Shown: positions 26,851 through 36,258 of the stretch, piece after piece
Numbering within the stretch: position 1 is the first letter of the stretch
Layout of the letters: the number at the start of each line of letters is the position of its first letter
Assembly: GCA_964449075.1 (NCBI GenBank)
Contig: CAYVBJ010000011.1
Span: 1-64,000, forward strand
DNA from: CAYVBJ01 sp964449075
Lineage (GTDB): Bacteria > Bacteroidota > Rhodothermia > Balneolales > Balneolaceae
Direction: 5' to 3'
DNA length: 64,000 bases
The notes under the pieces: model-generated
Database searches by the model: none
Told to the model about the DNA's origin: nothing
What the model saw: only the letters and a program-made list of their open reading frames with translations
Position numbers and translations under genes: made by a program

Positions 26851-28097
26851 CAAACCCCGTAAATGACATATCAACTCAAACTGATTTTGAGCAAGTACGA
26901 CTTGATTTCCCTGTTCTAAAACAGGAAATAAACGGTCATCCGCTTGTTTATCTTGATAATGCAGCATCAAGCCAGATGCCTTCGGTTGTAGCCGGCAGGC
27001 TCGATCATTATCACAGGTATGAGCACGCCAATGTCCATCGCGGAATTCATTCACTGAGCCAAAAAGCAACAGATGCTTTTGAACTGACACGGAAAAAAAT
27101 TCAAAAGTTCATCAATGCCGGTTCAGAGCATGAGATTATTTATACAACAGGTACTACCGACTCGATTAATCTTGTAGCAAACAGTTACGGCAAAAGTAAG
27201 TTTTCTGAAGGAGATGAGATCATTCTTTCTGAGATGGAACACCATGCAAATATTGTTCCCTGGCAGATGATTGCTCAGCAAACAGGTGCCAAAATTAGAG
27301 TTATACCTGTGCTTGATGATGGAACACTCGATCTTGATGAATACAGAAAGCTGCTGAACACCAAAACAAAAATGGTGGCTGTTGTTCACATTTCAAATGC
27401 ACTGGGAACGGTTAATCCTGTTAGGGAGATAACAGCTCTTGCACATGAGAATGATGCTGTGGTTTTGATTGACGGGGCACAGGCTGTTCCTCATGAAACC
27501 GTTGATGTACAGGAAATCGGGTGTGATTTCTATGCATTCTCAGCCCATAAAATGTGCGGACCAACAGGTTTTGGTATTCTATTTGGAAGACATGAACTTC
27601 TTGAAGAGATGCCGCCTTACAGGGGTGGAGGAGATATGATAGATAAGGTCTCATTTGAGGAGACAACTTACAATACCATTCCATTTAAATTTGAAGCAGG
27701 TACACCGCCTATAGCAGCCGGAATCGGGCTTGGAACAGCTGTTGACTACCTGAATTCCATAGGAATGGACAGAATCGCAGCAAGAGAAGATGAACTGGTG
27801 CGTTATGCTTTAAATCGATTGAGAGAAGTTGACGGTTTAAGGTTCATAGGAAATGCAGATAACCGTGCTTCAGTGATCTCATTTGTGTTTGATGATATCC
27901 ACGCACACGATGTTGGAACAATTCTTGATAAAAAAGGAATTGCGATACGAACAGGTCATCACTGCGCACAGCCGATACTCAGAAGATTTAATGTTTCAGC
28001 AACAGCGCGGCTGTCTCTTTCGTTTTATAATAATGAAGATGATATAGACAGGTTTATAGATGGACTTTTCTATGTGAAAGATTTTTTTGATATGTAA
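26847..28097 (+). CDS. sufS: Cysteine desulfurase SufS
   Basis: PLP enzyme that takes sulfur from cysteine for cluster assembly. Motifs: 'TTGTTDSINLVA', 'HHANIVPWQ', PLP lysine in 'FSAHKMCGPTGFG', and the persulfide cysteine in 'RTGHHCAQPILRRF'. The 'RxGHHCA' loop is of the short type II (SufS) kind, which normally needs SufE or SufU as sulfur acceptor; neither is recognisable in the window. 416 residues; ATG overlaps the sufD stop. Confidence 0.96.
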   Translation: MTNPVNDISTQTDFEQVRLDFPVLKQEINGHPLVYLDNAASSQMPSVVAGRLDHYHRYEHANVHRGIHSLSQKATDAFELTRKKIQKFINAGSEHEIIYTTGTTDSINLVANSYGKSKFSEGDEIILSEMEHHANIVPWQMIAQQTGAKIRVIPVLDDGTLDLDEYRKLLNTKTKMVAVVHISNALGTVNPVREITALAHENDAVVLIDGAQAVPHETVDVQEIGCDFYAFSAHKMCGPTGFGILFGRHELLEEMPPYRGGGDMIDKVSFEETTYNTIPFKFEAGTPPIAAGIGLGTAVDYLNSIGMDRIAAREDELVRYALNRLREVDGLRFIGNADNRASVISFVFDDIHAHDVGTILDKKGIAIRTGHHCAQPILRRFNVSATARLSLSFYNNEDDIDRFIDGLFYVKDFFDM

Positions 28098-28149
28098 GTT
28101 TCATCAATGAACCATATAAGAGTATTAAGTAAAATAAAGATTAGAAATT

Positions 28150-28701
28150 ATGCCAAAAATTAAAGAAATCGAGCGAACCCCGAATCCGGATGCAATGCGC
28201 TTTGTGTTGAGTGAGCCTTTGACAAACGGAGTTACAAAATCATTTGAAAATAGTGTGGAAGCAGAAGGAGACGAGCTGGCTGAATCTCTCTTCTCGATCG
28301 ATCATGTAATTAATGTCTATTATGTGGACAGGTATATCACAGTCACTCAGGATGGAAATGCCGTTTGGTCTGATCTTCTTCGAAAACTTGCACCTCCAAT
28401 CCGTGAAGCTAAACCAAATCTGAATCTCGAAGCGGATGATGAAGTACATGCTACCAAAGAAGTGATGGAATCAACAGATCCAAGGCTTCAGCAAATTAAC
28501 CAGATGCTTGACGAACAGGTTCGCCCTTACCTGCTTGCCGATGGCGGCGGATTAAAAATTTTGGGTCTTGATGGCAACAGGCTTAAAGTTCATTACCAGG
28601 GAGCATGCGGTACTTGCCCTACTGCAACATCCGGTACTCTGTATGCAATTGAAAGTATGGTAAAACGTATTGACCCGGAAATCCAGGTAATATCAGTTTA
28701 A
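28150..28701 (+). CDS. NifU-family Fe-S carrier (Nfu)
   Basis: Late-acting carrier that delivers clusters to apo-proteins. The 183 residues contain an N-terminal Nfu_N domain ('IERTPNPDAMRFVLSE', residues about 6-21 on) and a C-terminal NifU domain with the cluster-binding CxxC in 'GACGTCPTATSGTLYAIES'. This two-domain layout is the mitochondrial/bacterial Nfu1 type, not the IscU scaffold. It lies 52 bp downstream of sufS and 18 bp upstream of the A-type carrier, so all belong to the same assembly locus. Confidence 0.93.
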   Translation: MPKIKEIERTPNPDAMRFVLSEPLTNGVTKSFENSVEAEGDELAESLFSIDHVINVYYVDRYITVTQDGNAVWSDLLRKLAPPIREAKPNLNLEADDEVHATKEVMESTDPRLQQINQMLDEQVRPYLLADGGGLKILGLDGNRLKVHYQGACGTCPTATSGTLYAIESMVKRIDPEIQVISV

Positions 28702-28719
28702 AGATCAAAGGATATAGCA

Positions 28720-29055
28720 ATGTCTATTTCAATAAGCGACAAAGCGGCAAAACAGATCGAGGTTATACGCGATAAACAGGGTATGAGTAAAGACGCTCCC
28801 CTGAGAGTCTCGGTTGTAAGCGGTGGCTGTTCCGGACTCACCTACGATCTGTCATTCGACAAAAAACCTGAATCAGATGAAGAAGATAAATTGTTTGAAG
28901 ACAGGGGTATTAAACTGATCATTGATATGCGCAGTTTTCTATACCTTGCCGGAACGCGTTTGGATTATTCCGACGGACTGACCGGGCAGGGTTTCCATTT
29001 TTATAACCCGAATGCCGCGCGTACATGTTCATGCGGTGAATCTTTCTCTCTTTGA
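28720..29055 (+). CDS. A-type Fe-S carrier (HesB/IscA/ErpA family)
   Basis: The 111-residue protein belongs to the Fe-S biogenesis A-type family. The three cysteines are visible: Cys37 region in 'VVSGGCSGLTYDLSFD' and the C-terminal pair in 'ARTCSCGESFSL'. These bind a [2Fe-2S] or [4Fe-4S] cluster in a dimer for transfer to targets. I cannot separate SufA from ErpA function by eye, so no symbol is given. It follows nfu and precedes the DUF2480 gene in the suf run. Confidence 0.93.
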   Translation: MSISISDKAAKQIEVIRDKQGMSKDAPLRVSVVSGGCSGLTYDLSFDKKPESDEEDKLFEDRGIKLIIDMRSFLYLAGTRLDYSDGLTGQGFHFYNPNAARTCSCGESFSL

Positions 29056-29121
29056 CCTATCAGTTTCGGATCACTCGTATATCTTCAGTTCACAGAACAA
29101 AAAAATTAATCACGACTTCTC

Positions 29122-29622
29122 ATGGCTGAAATTGTAAATAAAGTGAAACAGTCAAAACTAGAGACTGTTGATCTGGAAAAAATTGTCAGTGGTTTCGATC
29201 TCTATGAATTTGATCTGAAAGATTTTCTTTTCCAGGGTCTGATTCTGAAAGAAAAAGATTTTCGTGAAAAGATGGATGCTCATGATTGGAAAAAATATGA
29301 CGGAGCTTATCTTACAGTTTTTTGCTCAACCGACGCAATTATTCCAACGTGGGCATTTATGCTTGTAACGCAATATGCTGCAACATTTGCGGTGGATATT
29401 CTTTATGGCACCCGGAGAGAGGCAGAAATACAGATATTCAAAGATAAAATCGAAGCAGTTAACTGGTCTGAATTCGATGGGAAATTTGTATTACTGAAAG
29501 GCTGCAGCAAAATTAAATTAACTCCTGAAATTTATATGCATGCCACTAAATTAATCCTGCCTCACGTAAAAAAACTGATGTATGGCGAAGCATGCTCCAA
29601 TGTACCGGTCTACAGGAAATGA
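29122..29622 (+). CDS. DUF2480 family protein
   Basis: A 166-residue soluble protein of unknown function restricted, as far as I know, to Bacteroidota and relatives. The characteristic core is 'DLKDFLFQGLILKEKDFRE' followed by 'VFCSTDAIIPTWAFMLV' and, near the C terminus, 'LLKGCSKIKLTPEIYMHAT', with Cys residues in both. The position behind sufBCDS-nfu-A-type carrier and the conserved cysteines suggest a part in Fe-S or sulfur metabolism; this is inference. Its last codons overlap the start of the SDR gene. Confidence 0.85.
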   Translation: MAEIVNKVKQSKLETVDLEKIVSGFDLYEFDLKDFLFQGLILKEKDFREKMDAHDWKKYDGAYLTVFCSTDAIIPTWAFMLVTQYAATFAVDILYGTRREAEIQIFKDKIEAVNWSEFDGKFVLLKGCSKIKLTPEIYMHATKLILPHVKKLMYGEACSNVPVYRK

Positions 29623-30359
29623 GAAAAAAACATGCACTGGTTACAGGAGGATCAAGAGGAATCGGGTTGTCGATCGTACGCCAGTTGTTAAATAAGGGGT
29701 TTCATGTAACAGCCACGACACGAAATACTCCTTTTCAGGATGAATTTACCGGGAACAAATCATTTGCCGGAGTAACTTGTGACCAGGAAAATCAGGAACA
29801 GGTATTACTTAAACTAAAACCACTTTTCGAGGATAATAACTCCCCGGATATACTGATAAATAATGCAGCCATTTTTGTGGATGCACCGGTTTCACAAGAC
29901 GATAGCAATTGGCTGGAAGCCTGGGATCGTACAATGCAGATTAACCTGAGATCATCGTCACTGCTGACAAAGTGGGCGCTCAACAGTTGGGCAAAAAAAG
30001 GGACAGAAGGTATTATCATTAATATATCATCGCGGGCTGCTTACAGGGGAGATACTGGCGAATATGCGGCATATGCGGCATCCAAAGCAGGCATGGTGGC
30101 ATTTACAAAGAGTATTGCCCGCAGTATGGGTAATAAAGGGATTACAGCGTTTTCAATTGCACCGGGATTTGTGAACACAGATATGGCTTCCAATTCAATT
30201 TCAGTTTATGGTGAAGAGTATCTCACGCAAGATTCGGTGTTTGGTGATATCACTCCTCCCGAAGAGATCGCAGAATTGGTTGTTTTTCTTGCATCCGGAT
30301 CACTGAAACACGCAAGCGGCAGTACCTTTCATATCAATGGTGGTTCATACATGATCTGA
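29619..30359 (+). CDS. SDR family oxidoreductase
   Basis: A classical short-chain dehydrogenase of about 246 residues, starting at ATG 29619, which overlaps the DUF2480 stop as ATGA. Cofactor motif 'VTGGSRGIG', 'NNAA' stabilising motif, catalytic Ser in 'INISSRAAYRG' and Tyr-x3-Lys in 'YAAYAASKAG'. The general look is of FabG-like 3-oxoacyl-ACP reductases, but there is no fatty-acid gene around, and many FabG-like SDRs act on other alcohols or sugars. Substrate unknown. Last gene of the suf run. Confidence 0.88.
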   Translation: MRKKHALVTGGSRGIGLSIVRQLLNKGFHVTATTRNTPFQDEFTGNKSFAGVTCDQENQEQVLLKLKPLFEDNNSPDILINNAAIFVDAPVSQDDSNWLEAWDRTMQINLRSSSLLTKWALNSWAKKGTEGIIINISSRAAYRGDTGEYAAYAASKAGMVAFTKSIARSMGNKGITAFSIAPGFVNTDMASNSISVYGEEYLTQDSVFGDITPPEEIAELVVFLASGSLKHASGSTFHINGGSYMI

Positions 30360-30392
30360 AGAAACAGAATATACAGGTGATTAAAAAATCTG

Positions 30393-31691
30393 TCAGAAAG
30401 AGTAGCTGGAGCTGAAATAAACACGGGAAATTTCATCTGATTTTCCAAGTTCAATCCTGGCTATGAAATCAGGTGAAAAAGCTGAAAATGCCACTCCGCC
30501 TCCGAATGTTTTTTTCCAGTCTTCAAATATTTTATTTGGGTCATTATTTGAATAAATTCGCCCTGCATCAAGGAATAGCTGACTTCCAATCTTCAGGTCC
30601 ACACCAAAAACATCGACATCAAAAAGCCATGCCCGCAATTCATTAATCGTAGAGATTGAAGAATCACCAATAAACCTGTCTTCAATGAACCCACGCAGAC
30701 TTTCATCATTTCCTAGATCAGCAAGCTCCCAAAAGGGAGCATCTCCCGTAACATGTTCAATTTGCAAGCGCTGAGCAAATACAAGATTTGGTACAATGCC
30801 TTTAAAACTTCTTATATCAATTTCAAATAAACCAAAATTAAAATCACTTCCAAAAAATCCGTCAGCAAGAGAGGTCTCAGCCTGAATAAAATATCCAGTT
30901 GTTGGATTGAACTCGCTGTCCCTGGAATCGACAATAAAACCAAGACCAAGCCAATTTATCCATCCTCCTTCAGCACCCGGTGGTTGTCTCTGGGCAAAAA
31001 CAGTTTCAGGTTTCAAACTTTTTGGATCCGAAAAAGCGATTTGAGCAGATCCGAAAACATCTACAAAACCTCTTTCACCCAATTGGGTGAACCTTTTTCG
31101 TGCAAGATACTTGAGCTGTATTCTTCTTTCATCAAAGAAAAATATATCATCATCAAATTCTGTTCTTGTAAAGGATGTGTTGTTACCAATCCCCGTGAAA
31201 ACCCCTTCGTCAAATTTAAGTGCCTCAAAAAAGAACTGACTTCGAATATCTGAATTAAATGTTTTGGTGACATCGAAATCAATTTTCAGAATGAATCTGC
31301 CTTTCGTGGAAAAAAGAGACCTGATTTTAGTAAAATTATTAAATGGTTCTGTGGTCCCATCACCGTAATCGGCCCTTTGCACTAAGCCGCCAACTGAAAC
31401 ACCCGAATCGGAGTTGAAACCAATAGCGGGAACAAATGCTACGGATGTACCAACTCTTTCATCCTCGGAGCTTGTCGTATCAGATTCACTATCCATTATT
31501 TGAGCCTGCGCAGTGCCGAAAGAACTCATCAGCAGAAAACAACAGAGAGCAAAAAGGTAAGCCTGATCATTTAGCAATTTTTTGTATCCTGAAATTTTAA
31601 ATTGCCGGTTATCCGGATAGTGAGTCAGTGAATTTTTATTCAAAATATTCAAAGTTGAGAGTTTCTGAAAATCTGACACATAAATTAACAT
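30393..31691 (-). CDS. Surface-antigen (D15/BamA-type) outer-membrane barrel
   Basis: The C-terminal 350 residues are a barrel with the Omp85-like segments 'GLGFIVDSRDSEFNPTTGYF' and 'ESLRGFIEDRF', ending in 'FSSSYSF' with a terminal Phe. There are no POTRA domains, so it is a short 'bacterial surface antigen' protein rather than BamA or TamA. A hydrophobic signal-like stretch lies unusually late (about residues 44-64, ending 'GTAQAQ') because the frame extends upstream to the ATG at 31691. The true start may be a TTG nearer the signal peptide. Role unknown. Confidence 0.78.
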   Translation of the reverse strand: MLIYVSDFQKLSTLNILNKNSLTHYPDNRQFKISGYKKLLNDQAYLFALCCFLLMSSFGTAQAQIMDSESDTTSSEDERVGTSVAFVPAIGFNSDSGVSVGGLVQRADYGDGTTEPFNNFTKIRSLFSTKGRFILKIDFDVTKTFNSDIRSQFFFEALKFDEGVFTGIGNNTSFTRTEFDDDIFFFDERRIQLKYLARKRFTQLGERGFVDVFGSAQIAFSDPKSLKPETVFAQRQPPGAEGGWINWLGLGFIVDSRDSEFNPTTGYFIQAETSLADGFFGSDFNFGLFEIDIRSFKGIVPNLVFAQRLQIEHVTGDAPFWELADLGNDESLRGFIEDRFIGDSSISTINELRAWLFDVDVFGVDLKIGSQLFLDAGRIYSNNDPNKIFEDWKKTFGGGVAFSAFSPDFIARIELGKSDEISRVYFSSSYSF

Positions 31692-31860
31692 CTTAAATCT
31701 AACATGTGAAGCACAATCCGGTTTTTTTTCAATAAAATATTATTTTCGAATTAAAGAATTTCATAGCTAATTAAATAGCAATAAATTAAAAATATTTGAG
31801 ATGCTTTTAATAACTGAAATACGTAGCACCATTGATTTTACGCTTTATGTAAACAATCTT

Positions 31861-32493
31861 TCAGTTTTCAAGAATGGAAAACAATCGTCTGTTCAACTCT
31901 TTTTTTTCAAAATGTACAGCTTTCATTACGGTTTTCTCTTCACCATCCTGCACCCTGTTTACTTCAAGCGGAAGATGATTATCGGGCAGATTTACCCCGG
32001 CCCAAACCGGAACACTGCCCGCTGTAACCGAATTGATTGGTAAAATAAAATCAGCTGTCTCCGGCATAAAACAGTAGTGATATATATTACTCTCAATAGT
32101 GGCTTTCCAAACCTCACAGGTGTTCCCATCTACTGTTCTAGTCTCACCGGTATTTTCAAAATCGGGCTCTTCATCCATAAAATTAAGCTGAACATCATCT
32201 GGGGGAACTTCAACATGGCCACCCAGCATGCCGATACTGATAAACATCATCTCTGTTTCTGTTTCATAAAGTATGGATGTAGATCTTGATTTACCGGATT
32301 CGTATTCAATTCGTATCATATTTCCCTTTATCATATAATCAAGCTGATCTGTGCCGATCTTATCCTGAAGTTCAGGTATTTCATATTGAATGATTCCCTC
32401 AAAATTCTGTGATGTAACCATTTCCGGAATGCTTAAAAACAGAATAAATAGAGGAATCAGGAAAAGAGGTTTTATTTTTTGTCTGAATAGCAT
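31861..32493 (-). CDS. DUF4412 domain protein, secreted
   Basis: A 210-residue protein with an N-terminal signal sequence (about residues 9-28, 'FLIPLFILFLSIPEMVTSQ'). The rest matches the DUF4412 layout: 'FEGIIQYEI', repeated beta strands with 'DYMIKGNMIRIEYES', then 'CEVWKATI' with a conserved cysteine and 'LPLEVNRVQDGEEKTVM'. Members sit in the periplasm of Bacteroidota and may bind an envelope component; function unknown. It is followed at 169 bp by the barrel gene on the same strand. Confidence 0.75.
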   Translation of the reverse strand: MLFRQKIKPLFLIPLFILFLSIPEMVTSQNFEGIIQYEIPELQDKIGTDQLDYMIKGNMIRIEYESGKSRSTSILYETETEMMFISIGMLGGHVEVPPDDVQLNFMDEEPDFENTGETRTVDGNTCEVWKATIESNIYHYCFMPETADFILPINSVTAGSVPVWAGVNLPDNHLPLEVNRVQDGEEKTVMKAVHFEKKELNRRLFSILEN

Positions 32494-32700
32494 AATTCTG
32501 ATTAATTTAAAGTGTTATCAAAAAATATCATATGAGAATAAACACCCAATGAAAAATTTTGTTGCCTGTTATAAATCTTAGCTTTCGTTTCTCATAATAT
32601 TAAGGAAACTGGAAATTGATTACACCAGGTAAAAAAGCAAATATACATTCGAATACATATCGTTTTTTTATAAATTAACGGTTCTTACAGATACTTGCAT

Positions 32701-33384
32701 ATGAAGAATTTATCACTACTGATTTTCTTGTTTTTATTCAGCTGTATATCGCTTTCAAGATTTACAAAACCGGAATTGATGTATAATGAGATGGAAGGAC
32801 GTGAACCTGAATTAAATGTTGAATCAGTAGCTGAGAAAGGCGATGTGATATATACGGAATATCGTTACAAAATTAATCCGGCTGTCAGATTAACTGAAGA
32901 TCTTGAAACGGAGTATACAAATATCTCTTCAAAAATTAGACTTTCCAAAATGATGAAAGATAAGAGGGTGGTATATGGCACGATATCAATTTCGGATGAA
33001 TCCATAACCTACCTGTATGATGAAGATAATGACGGGAAATTTGAACAATTTATGATTCAGGCCCGCAAAAATGCAGTAAGTTGGAAAGATCTGAAACCGG
33101 AAGCTGCATATAAGCAGGCGCCTGGAATCAGGTCGGAATCAGATGGATTTGAAATTGAACTTATGTATGATGGTTTTGGGGGCAAAAGCATTGAAATTGT
33201 ATACAATGAGTACAGAGATGATCTGACACAAGTTTCTTTTTCTGAATCAATTGACTTTGAACTGACTGAGAATAGCGATAACATAATCTCACACAAAGGC
33301 ATTAGACTTGAGATTCTTGACGCCACTGATGAACAGTTGACATACAGAGTACTCAGCGGAAGTAACGAAGTAATTGAAAGCTGA
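32701..33384 (+). CDS. Hypothetical lipoprotein
   Basis: I start at ATG 32701 ('MKNLSLLIFLFLFSC', about 227 aa); the frame runs two codons further to a TTG, but the ATG gives the proper lipobox 'LFSC' with Cys15. The mature part is rich in beta strands and charged residues and contains 'YDEDNDGKFEQFMI', an EF-hand-like Asp/Asn run that could bind calcium. I do not recognise the family. It stands divergent to DUF4412 and convergent to the sulfotransferase gene. Confidence 0.65.
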   Translation: MKNLSLLIFLFLFSCISLSRFTKPELMYNEMEGREPELNVESVAEKGDVIYTEYRYKINPAVRLTEDLETEYTNISSKIRLSKMMKDKRVVYGTISISDESITYLYDEDNDGKFEQFMIQARKNAVSWKDLKPEAAYKQAPGIRSESDGFEIELMYDGFGGKSIEIVYNEYRDDLTQVSFSESIDFELTENSDNIISHKGIRLEILDATDEQLTYRVLSGSNEVIES

Positions 33385-33473
33385 ACCTGAACCTTGTAAA
33401 TTATCTGATCTTAATTTTGACTTTACACCAGCAGATAAAACCCAAGTTGGAATTTTCAATTTTGGTCATCTGA

Positions 33474-34586
33474 TCAGACCGGGATATCATATTGCCATTT
33501 ATCCAGGTATTTTTTCCATCTGTTCTGAACCGTTTCAATATCCTTCTTTTTCAGATCATACTTGTTTTTCTTGTAATCTGAAATCTGGTTGAGATAATTT
33601 TGGGTAGGATACTTTGCTGTATTCCAATCCGACAGTTCCAGCAATGAATAGATGCGTTGCAGTTCCGGGATGGGATTTGCCTCAAGATCCTCAAAACGGA
33701 CTTCAGTAAACTGGTTTTTCGGCAATCCGGATGCATCATCATATAACTGATCAAGCATTCGCAGATACGATGCTACAACGACAGGTTCAATTTCTGCGGG
33801 ATCATAAGGCTGAAGTGCCAGTTTTGATAACATCTTCTGAAAGTATTGCTTTGCAGACGGAAACACCCTGTATGGATTACGATATATGTGTATAAAACGG
33901 GCATCCGGCCACATCTCCAGAATATATTTCATCCTCGTGGTGTATACGGGATTCTTAATAATCAGGGGTTGTTTGTCCTGGTGGATAACAATTTTTTTCA
34001 GAAAAAATTGAACCTGTTCTTTCCACTCTTCAATTTGTTTTGGCGACACATTATCAAAAAAAACACCCTGGTTAAAATTTTTTCGAAAACATCCGGGAAA
34101 ATAGAGTGCATGAAAAACTGAGAGCAGTTGAAGGTTGGCAACCGGAATTTCGTCTTCCTGGGGCGATTTCGGTGTAACAGCTACGCGGTCGATTTCCCTG
34201 GTTTCAGGAAGTGCTTTTTTTAAAAGTGGTTCAAGCCAGGTACCGAGCGTTAGTAACTCCCCGGGCAGACCACTGGCAAGTGGCGTTATGATTCCCGACC
34301 CGGGTGCTCTTCCCAATAGATTATGCAGATGAGTTGTTCCGGAACGCCAGAAACCTACAATGAATACCGGTTTAATTAGTGCAATTTCTGAATACCTCTT
34401 TTTTTTTAATAACTGTTGCTCAATCAGTCTGAATGGAGTGCGGGATATGGCTGAACCAAGCAAGAGCGCAAAATGTGGCAAAAAATGAAAGGAAGGGCCG
34501 TTGTATAATTTGAATGTCTTCAGTAAGGTAGAAAATTTAGCCCCCATTAACGGATGCTGCAAAATAGAAGGGGATGGTTTCTGCAT
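33474..34586 (-). CDS. Sulfotransferase (first of three)
   Basis: A 370-residue Sulfotransfer_3-type enzyme that would transfer sulfate from PAPS to an alcohol or amine. The 5'-phosphosulfate loop is 'VGFWRSGTTHLHNLL' (about residues 73-87) and the 3'-phosphate-binding segment is 'FIHIYRNPYRVFPS'. The C-terminal 'ISDYKKNKYDL' and 'RWKKYLDKW' recur in the two paralogues downstream. It is divergent from the aminotransferase and shares the family with the genes at 37341 and 38531, but is clearly more distant from them than they are from each other. Acceptor unknown. Confidence 0.87.
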   Translation of the reverse strand: MQKPSPSILQHPLMGAKFSTLLKTFKLYNGPSFHFLPHFALLLGSAISRTPFRLIEQQLLKKKRYSEIALIKPVFIVGFWRSGTTHLHNLLGRAPGSGIITPLASGLPGELLTLGTWLEPLLKKALPETREIDRVAVTPKSPQEDEIPVANLQLLSVFHALYFPGCFRKNFNQGVFFDNVSPKQIEEWKEQVQFFLKKIVIHQDKQPLIIKNPVYTTRMKYILEMWPDARFIHIYRNPYRVFPSAKQYFQKMLSKLALQPYDPAEIEPVVVASYLRMLDQLYDDASGLPKNQFTEVRFEDLEANPIPELQRIYSLLELSDWNTAKYPTQNYLNQISDYKKNKYDLKKKDIETVQNRWKKYLDKWQYDIPV

Positions 34587-34822
34587 TTTTATCTGGTCGG
34601 ATGTTCTTTACTTTAGAATGGAATCTGCTAATTGAAACTATTTATTGAATATGCTGATTTATTAAGTGTATGTTAGTTACCTGATATCACAAACTGCCAT
34701 CATTTGTGTTATAATTGCAGATAACTTAATCAATTTATTATGAAGAATTTGAAATTCAGAGTAAATTTAAAGATCATACATAAGATCCAATTATCAAATC
34801 GAAATTTGGGATTACAAAAAAA

Positions 34823-36232
34823 GTGAATTTAAATAAAGAAGACGGGTTTAATCTGAAGCAGCTCTTATCAGAGAAGAGATCACAAAGCTCTGATCTCTAT
34901 AGCCAATATGTTAATCCAAAATTTGCGAAGGCAATGCAGATTATCGGGTTTAACAGGAACTATGTAAAGGGAGAAGGAAACTATCTGTGGGATGAGAAAG
35001 GTGAAAAGTATCTTGATTTTGTCAGCGGTTTCGGGATGTTTAATATGGGCCGGAATCATCCTGTGATAAAGGATACGATCAAACAGTATATGGAACTGAA
35101 CGATCCCTGGAAAACATCCATGTCTGCTCTGGATCTTCCAGGTTTGCTGGCCGAATCACTTCTGAAAGAAGTACCTCATCTTGACAAAGTTTTTTTTACT
35201 AATTCAGGCACTGAGTGTGTGGAAGCTGCATTGAAATTTATGAGGGCAACAACCGGCAGAGAAGCCATTGCCTACTGCAACAAAGCTTTTCATGGTCTTA
35301 CATATGGATCTCTTTCCATCAACGGGTCAGATCATTTTCGTGAAGGGTTCTCCAGTTTGTTACCTGGTCCTGTAAAAATCCCTTTAAACGACATTGATGC
35401 ACTGCATAATCTTTTTAATACCAGCTCACTGGCAGGTGTGATTATAGAGCCTGTACAGGGCAAAGGAGTTTATCCGGCAGATCCTGAATATCTTCTGGAA
35501 ATCCAGAAACTTTGTCGCAAACACAACACTCTCATGATTGTTGATGAAGTTCAGACAGGGATGGGCCGCACCGGGAAAATGTTTTCTTATCAGCATGTGC
35601 CGGGTCTTGAGCCGGATATGGTGCTGGTTTCCAAATCGCTTTCTGGCGGTATGGTCCCGGTAGGAGCTGTATTGATGCGTGAGAATATATATCAAAAGGT
35701 ATTTTCGAGTATGGACAGATGTGTGGTGCACTCTTCAACTTTTGGAAGCGGCGGACTTCCGATGGCTTGCGGCCTGGCAAGCCTTCACATTTTGAAGAGT
35801 GAAAATCTTACTGAAAATGCATCAATTCTTGGAAATTATATTCTTGATAACCTTAAAAAAATGGTTCCTGAATTTGAGCTGCTGAAAGAGGTTCGCGGCC
35901 AGGGACTAATGATCGGGATTGAATTCGGAAAACCGAAATCACTGGGATTGCGGGCAGCATGGAAGATGATACATGCACTTGATAAGAATCTGTTTCCACA
36001 GGCGATAACCATGCCTTTGCTTGATAAACACCACATACTTACACAAGTAACCGGCCATAATCAGGATATCATCAAATTACTGCCGACACTCACGATCGAT
36101 AAAACAGATGCTGACTGGTTCCTGGAGGCTTTCCGGGATACATTAATTGATTTGCACAAAACAGGCGGACCAATTTGGTCAACAGCCAAACACTTGTCAC
36201 CATTTGCAGGAAAGAAGAAAGCTGTACAGTAG
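34823..36232 (+). CDS. Class III aminotransferase, HpnO-like
   Basis: PLP-dependent transaminase of the ornithine/acetylornithine type, 469 residues, starting at GTG 34823. PLP lysine in 'LVSKSLSGGMVPVG', cofactor motif 'NSGTECVEAALKF', and 'IVDEVQTGMGRTG' upstream of the lysine. The N-terminal 'LDFVSGFGMFNMGRNHP' resembles the family that includes HpnO, which converts ribosylhopane to aminobacteriohopanetriol. With hpnG, hpnH, shc and hpnB nearby, that role is the best guess. The alternative is an aminotransferase for some other head group or lipid amine. First gene of a four-gene plus-strand cassette. Confidence 0.72.
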   Translation: MNLNKEDGFNLKQLLSEKRSQSSDLYSQYVNPKFAKAMQIIGFNRNYVKGEGNYLWDEKGEKYLDFVSGFGMFNMGRNHPVIKDTIKQYMELNDPWKTSMSALDLPGLLAESLLKEVPHLDKVFFTNSGTECVEAALKFMRATTGREAIAYCNKAFHGLTYGSLSINGSDHFREGFSSLLPGPVKIPLNDIDALHNLFNTSSLAGVIIEPVQGKGVYPADPEYLLEIQKLCRKHNTLMIVDEVQTGMGRTGKMFSYQHVPGLEPDMVLVSKSLSGGMVPVGAVLMRENIYQKVFSSMDRCVVHSSTFGSGGLPMACGLASLHILKSENLTENASILGNYILDNLKKMVPEFELLKEVRGQGLMIGIEFGKPKSLGLRAAWKMIHALDKNLFPQAITMPLLDKHHILTQVTGHNQDIIKLLPTLTIDKTDADWFLEAFRDTLIDLHKTGGPIWSTAKHLSPFAGKKKAVQ

Positions 36233-36258
36233 GCTTTCTGTAGTTGCAGCAAACAATT

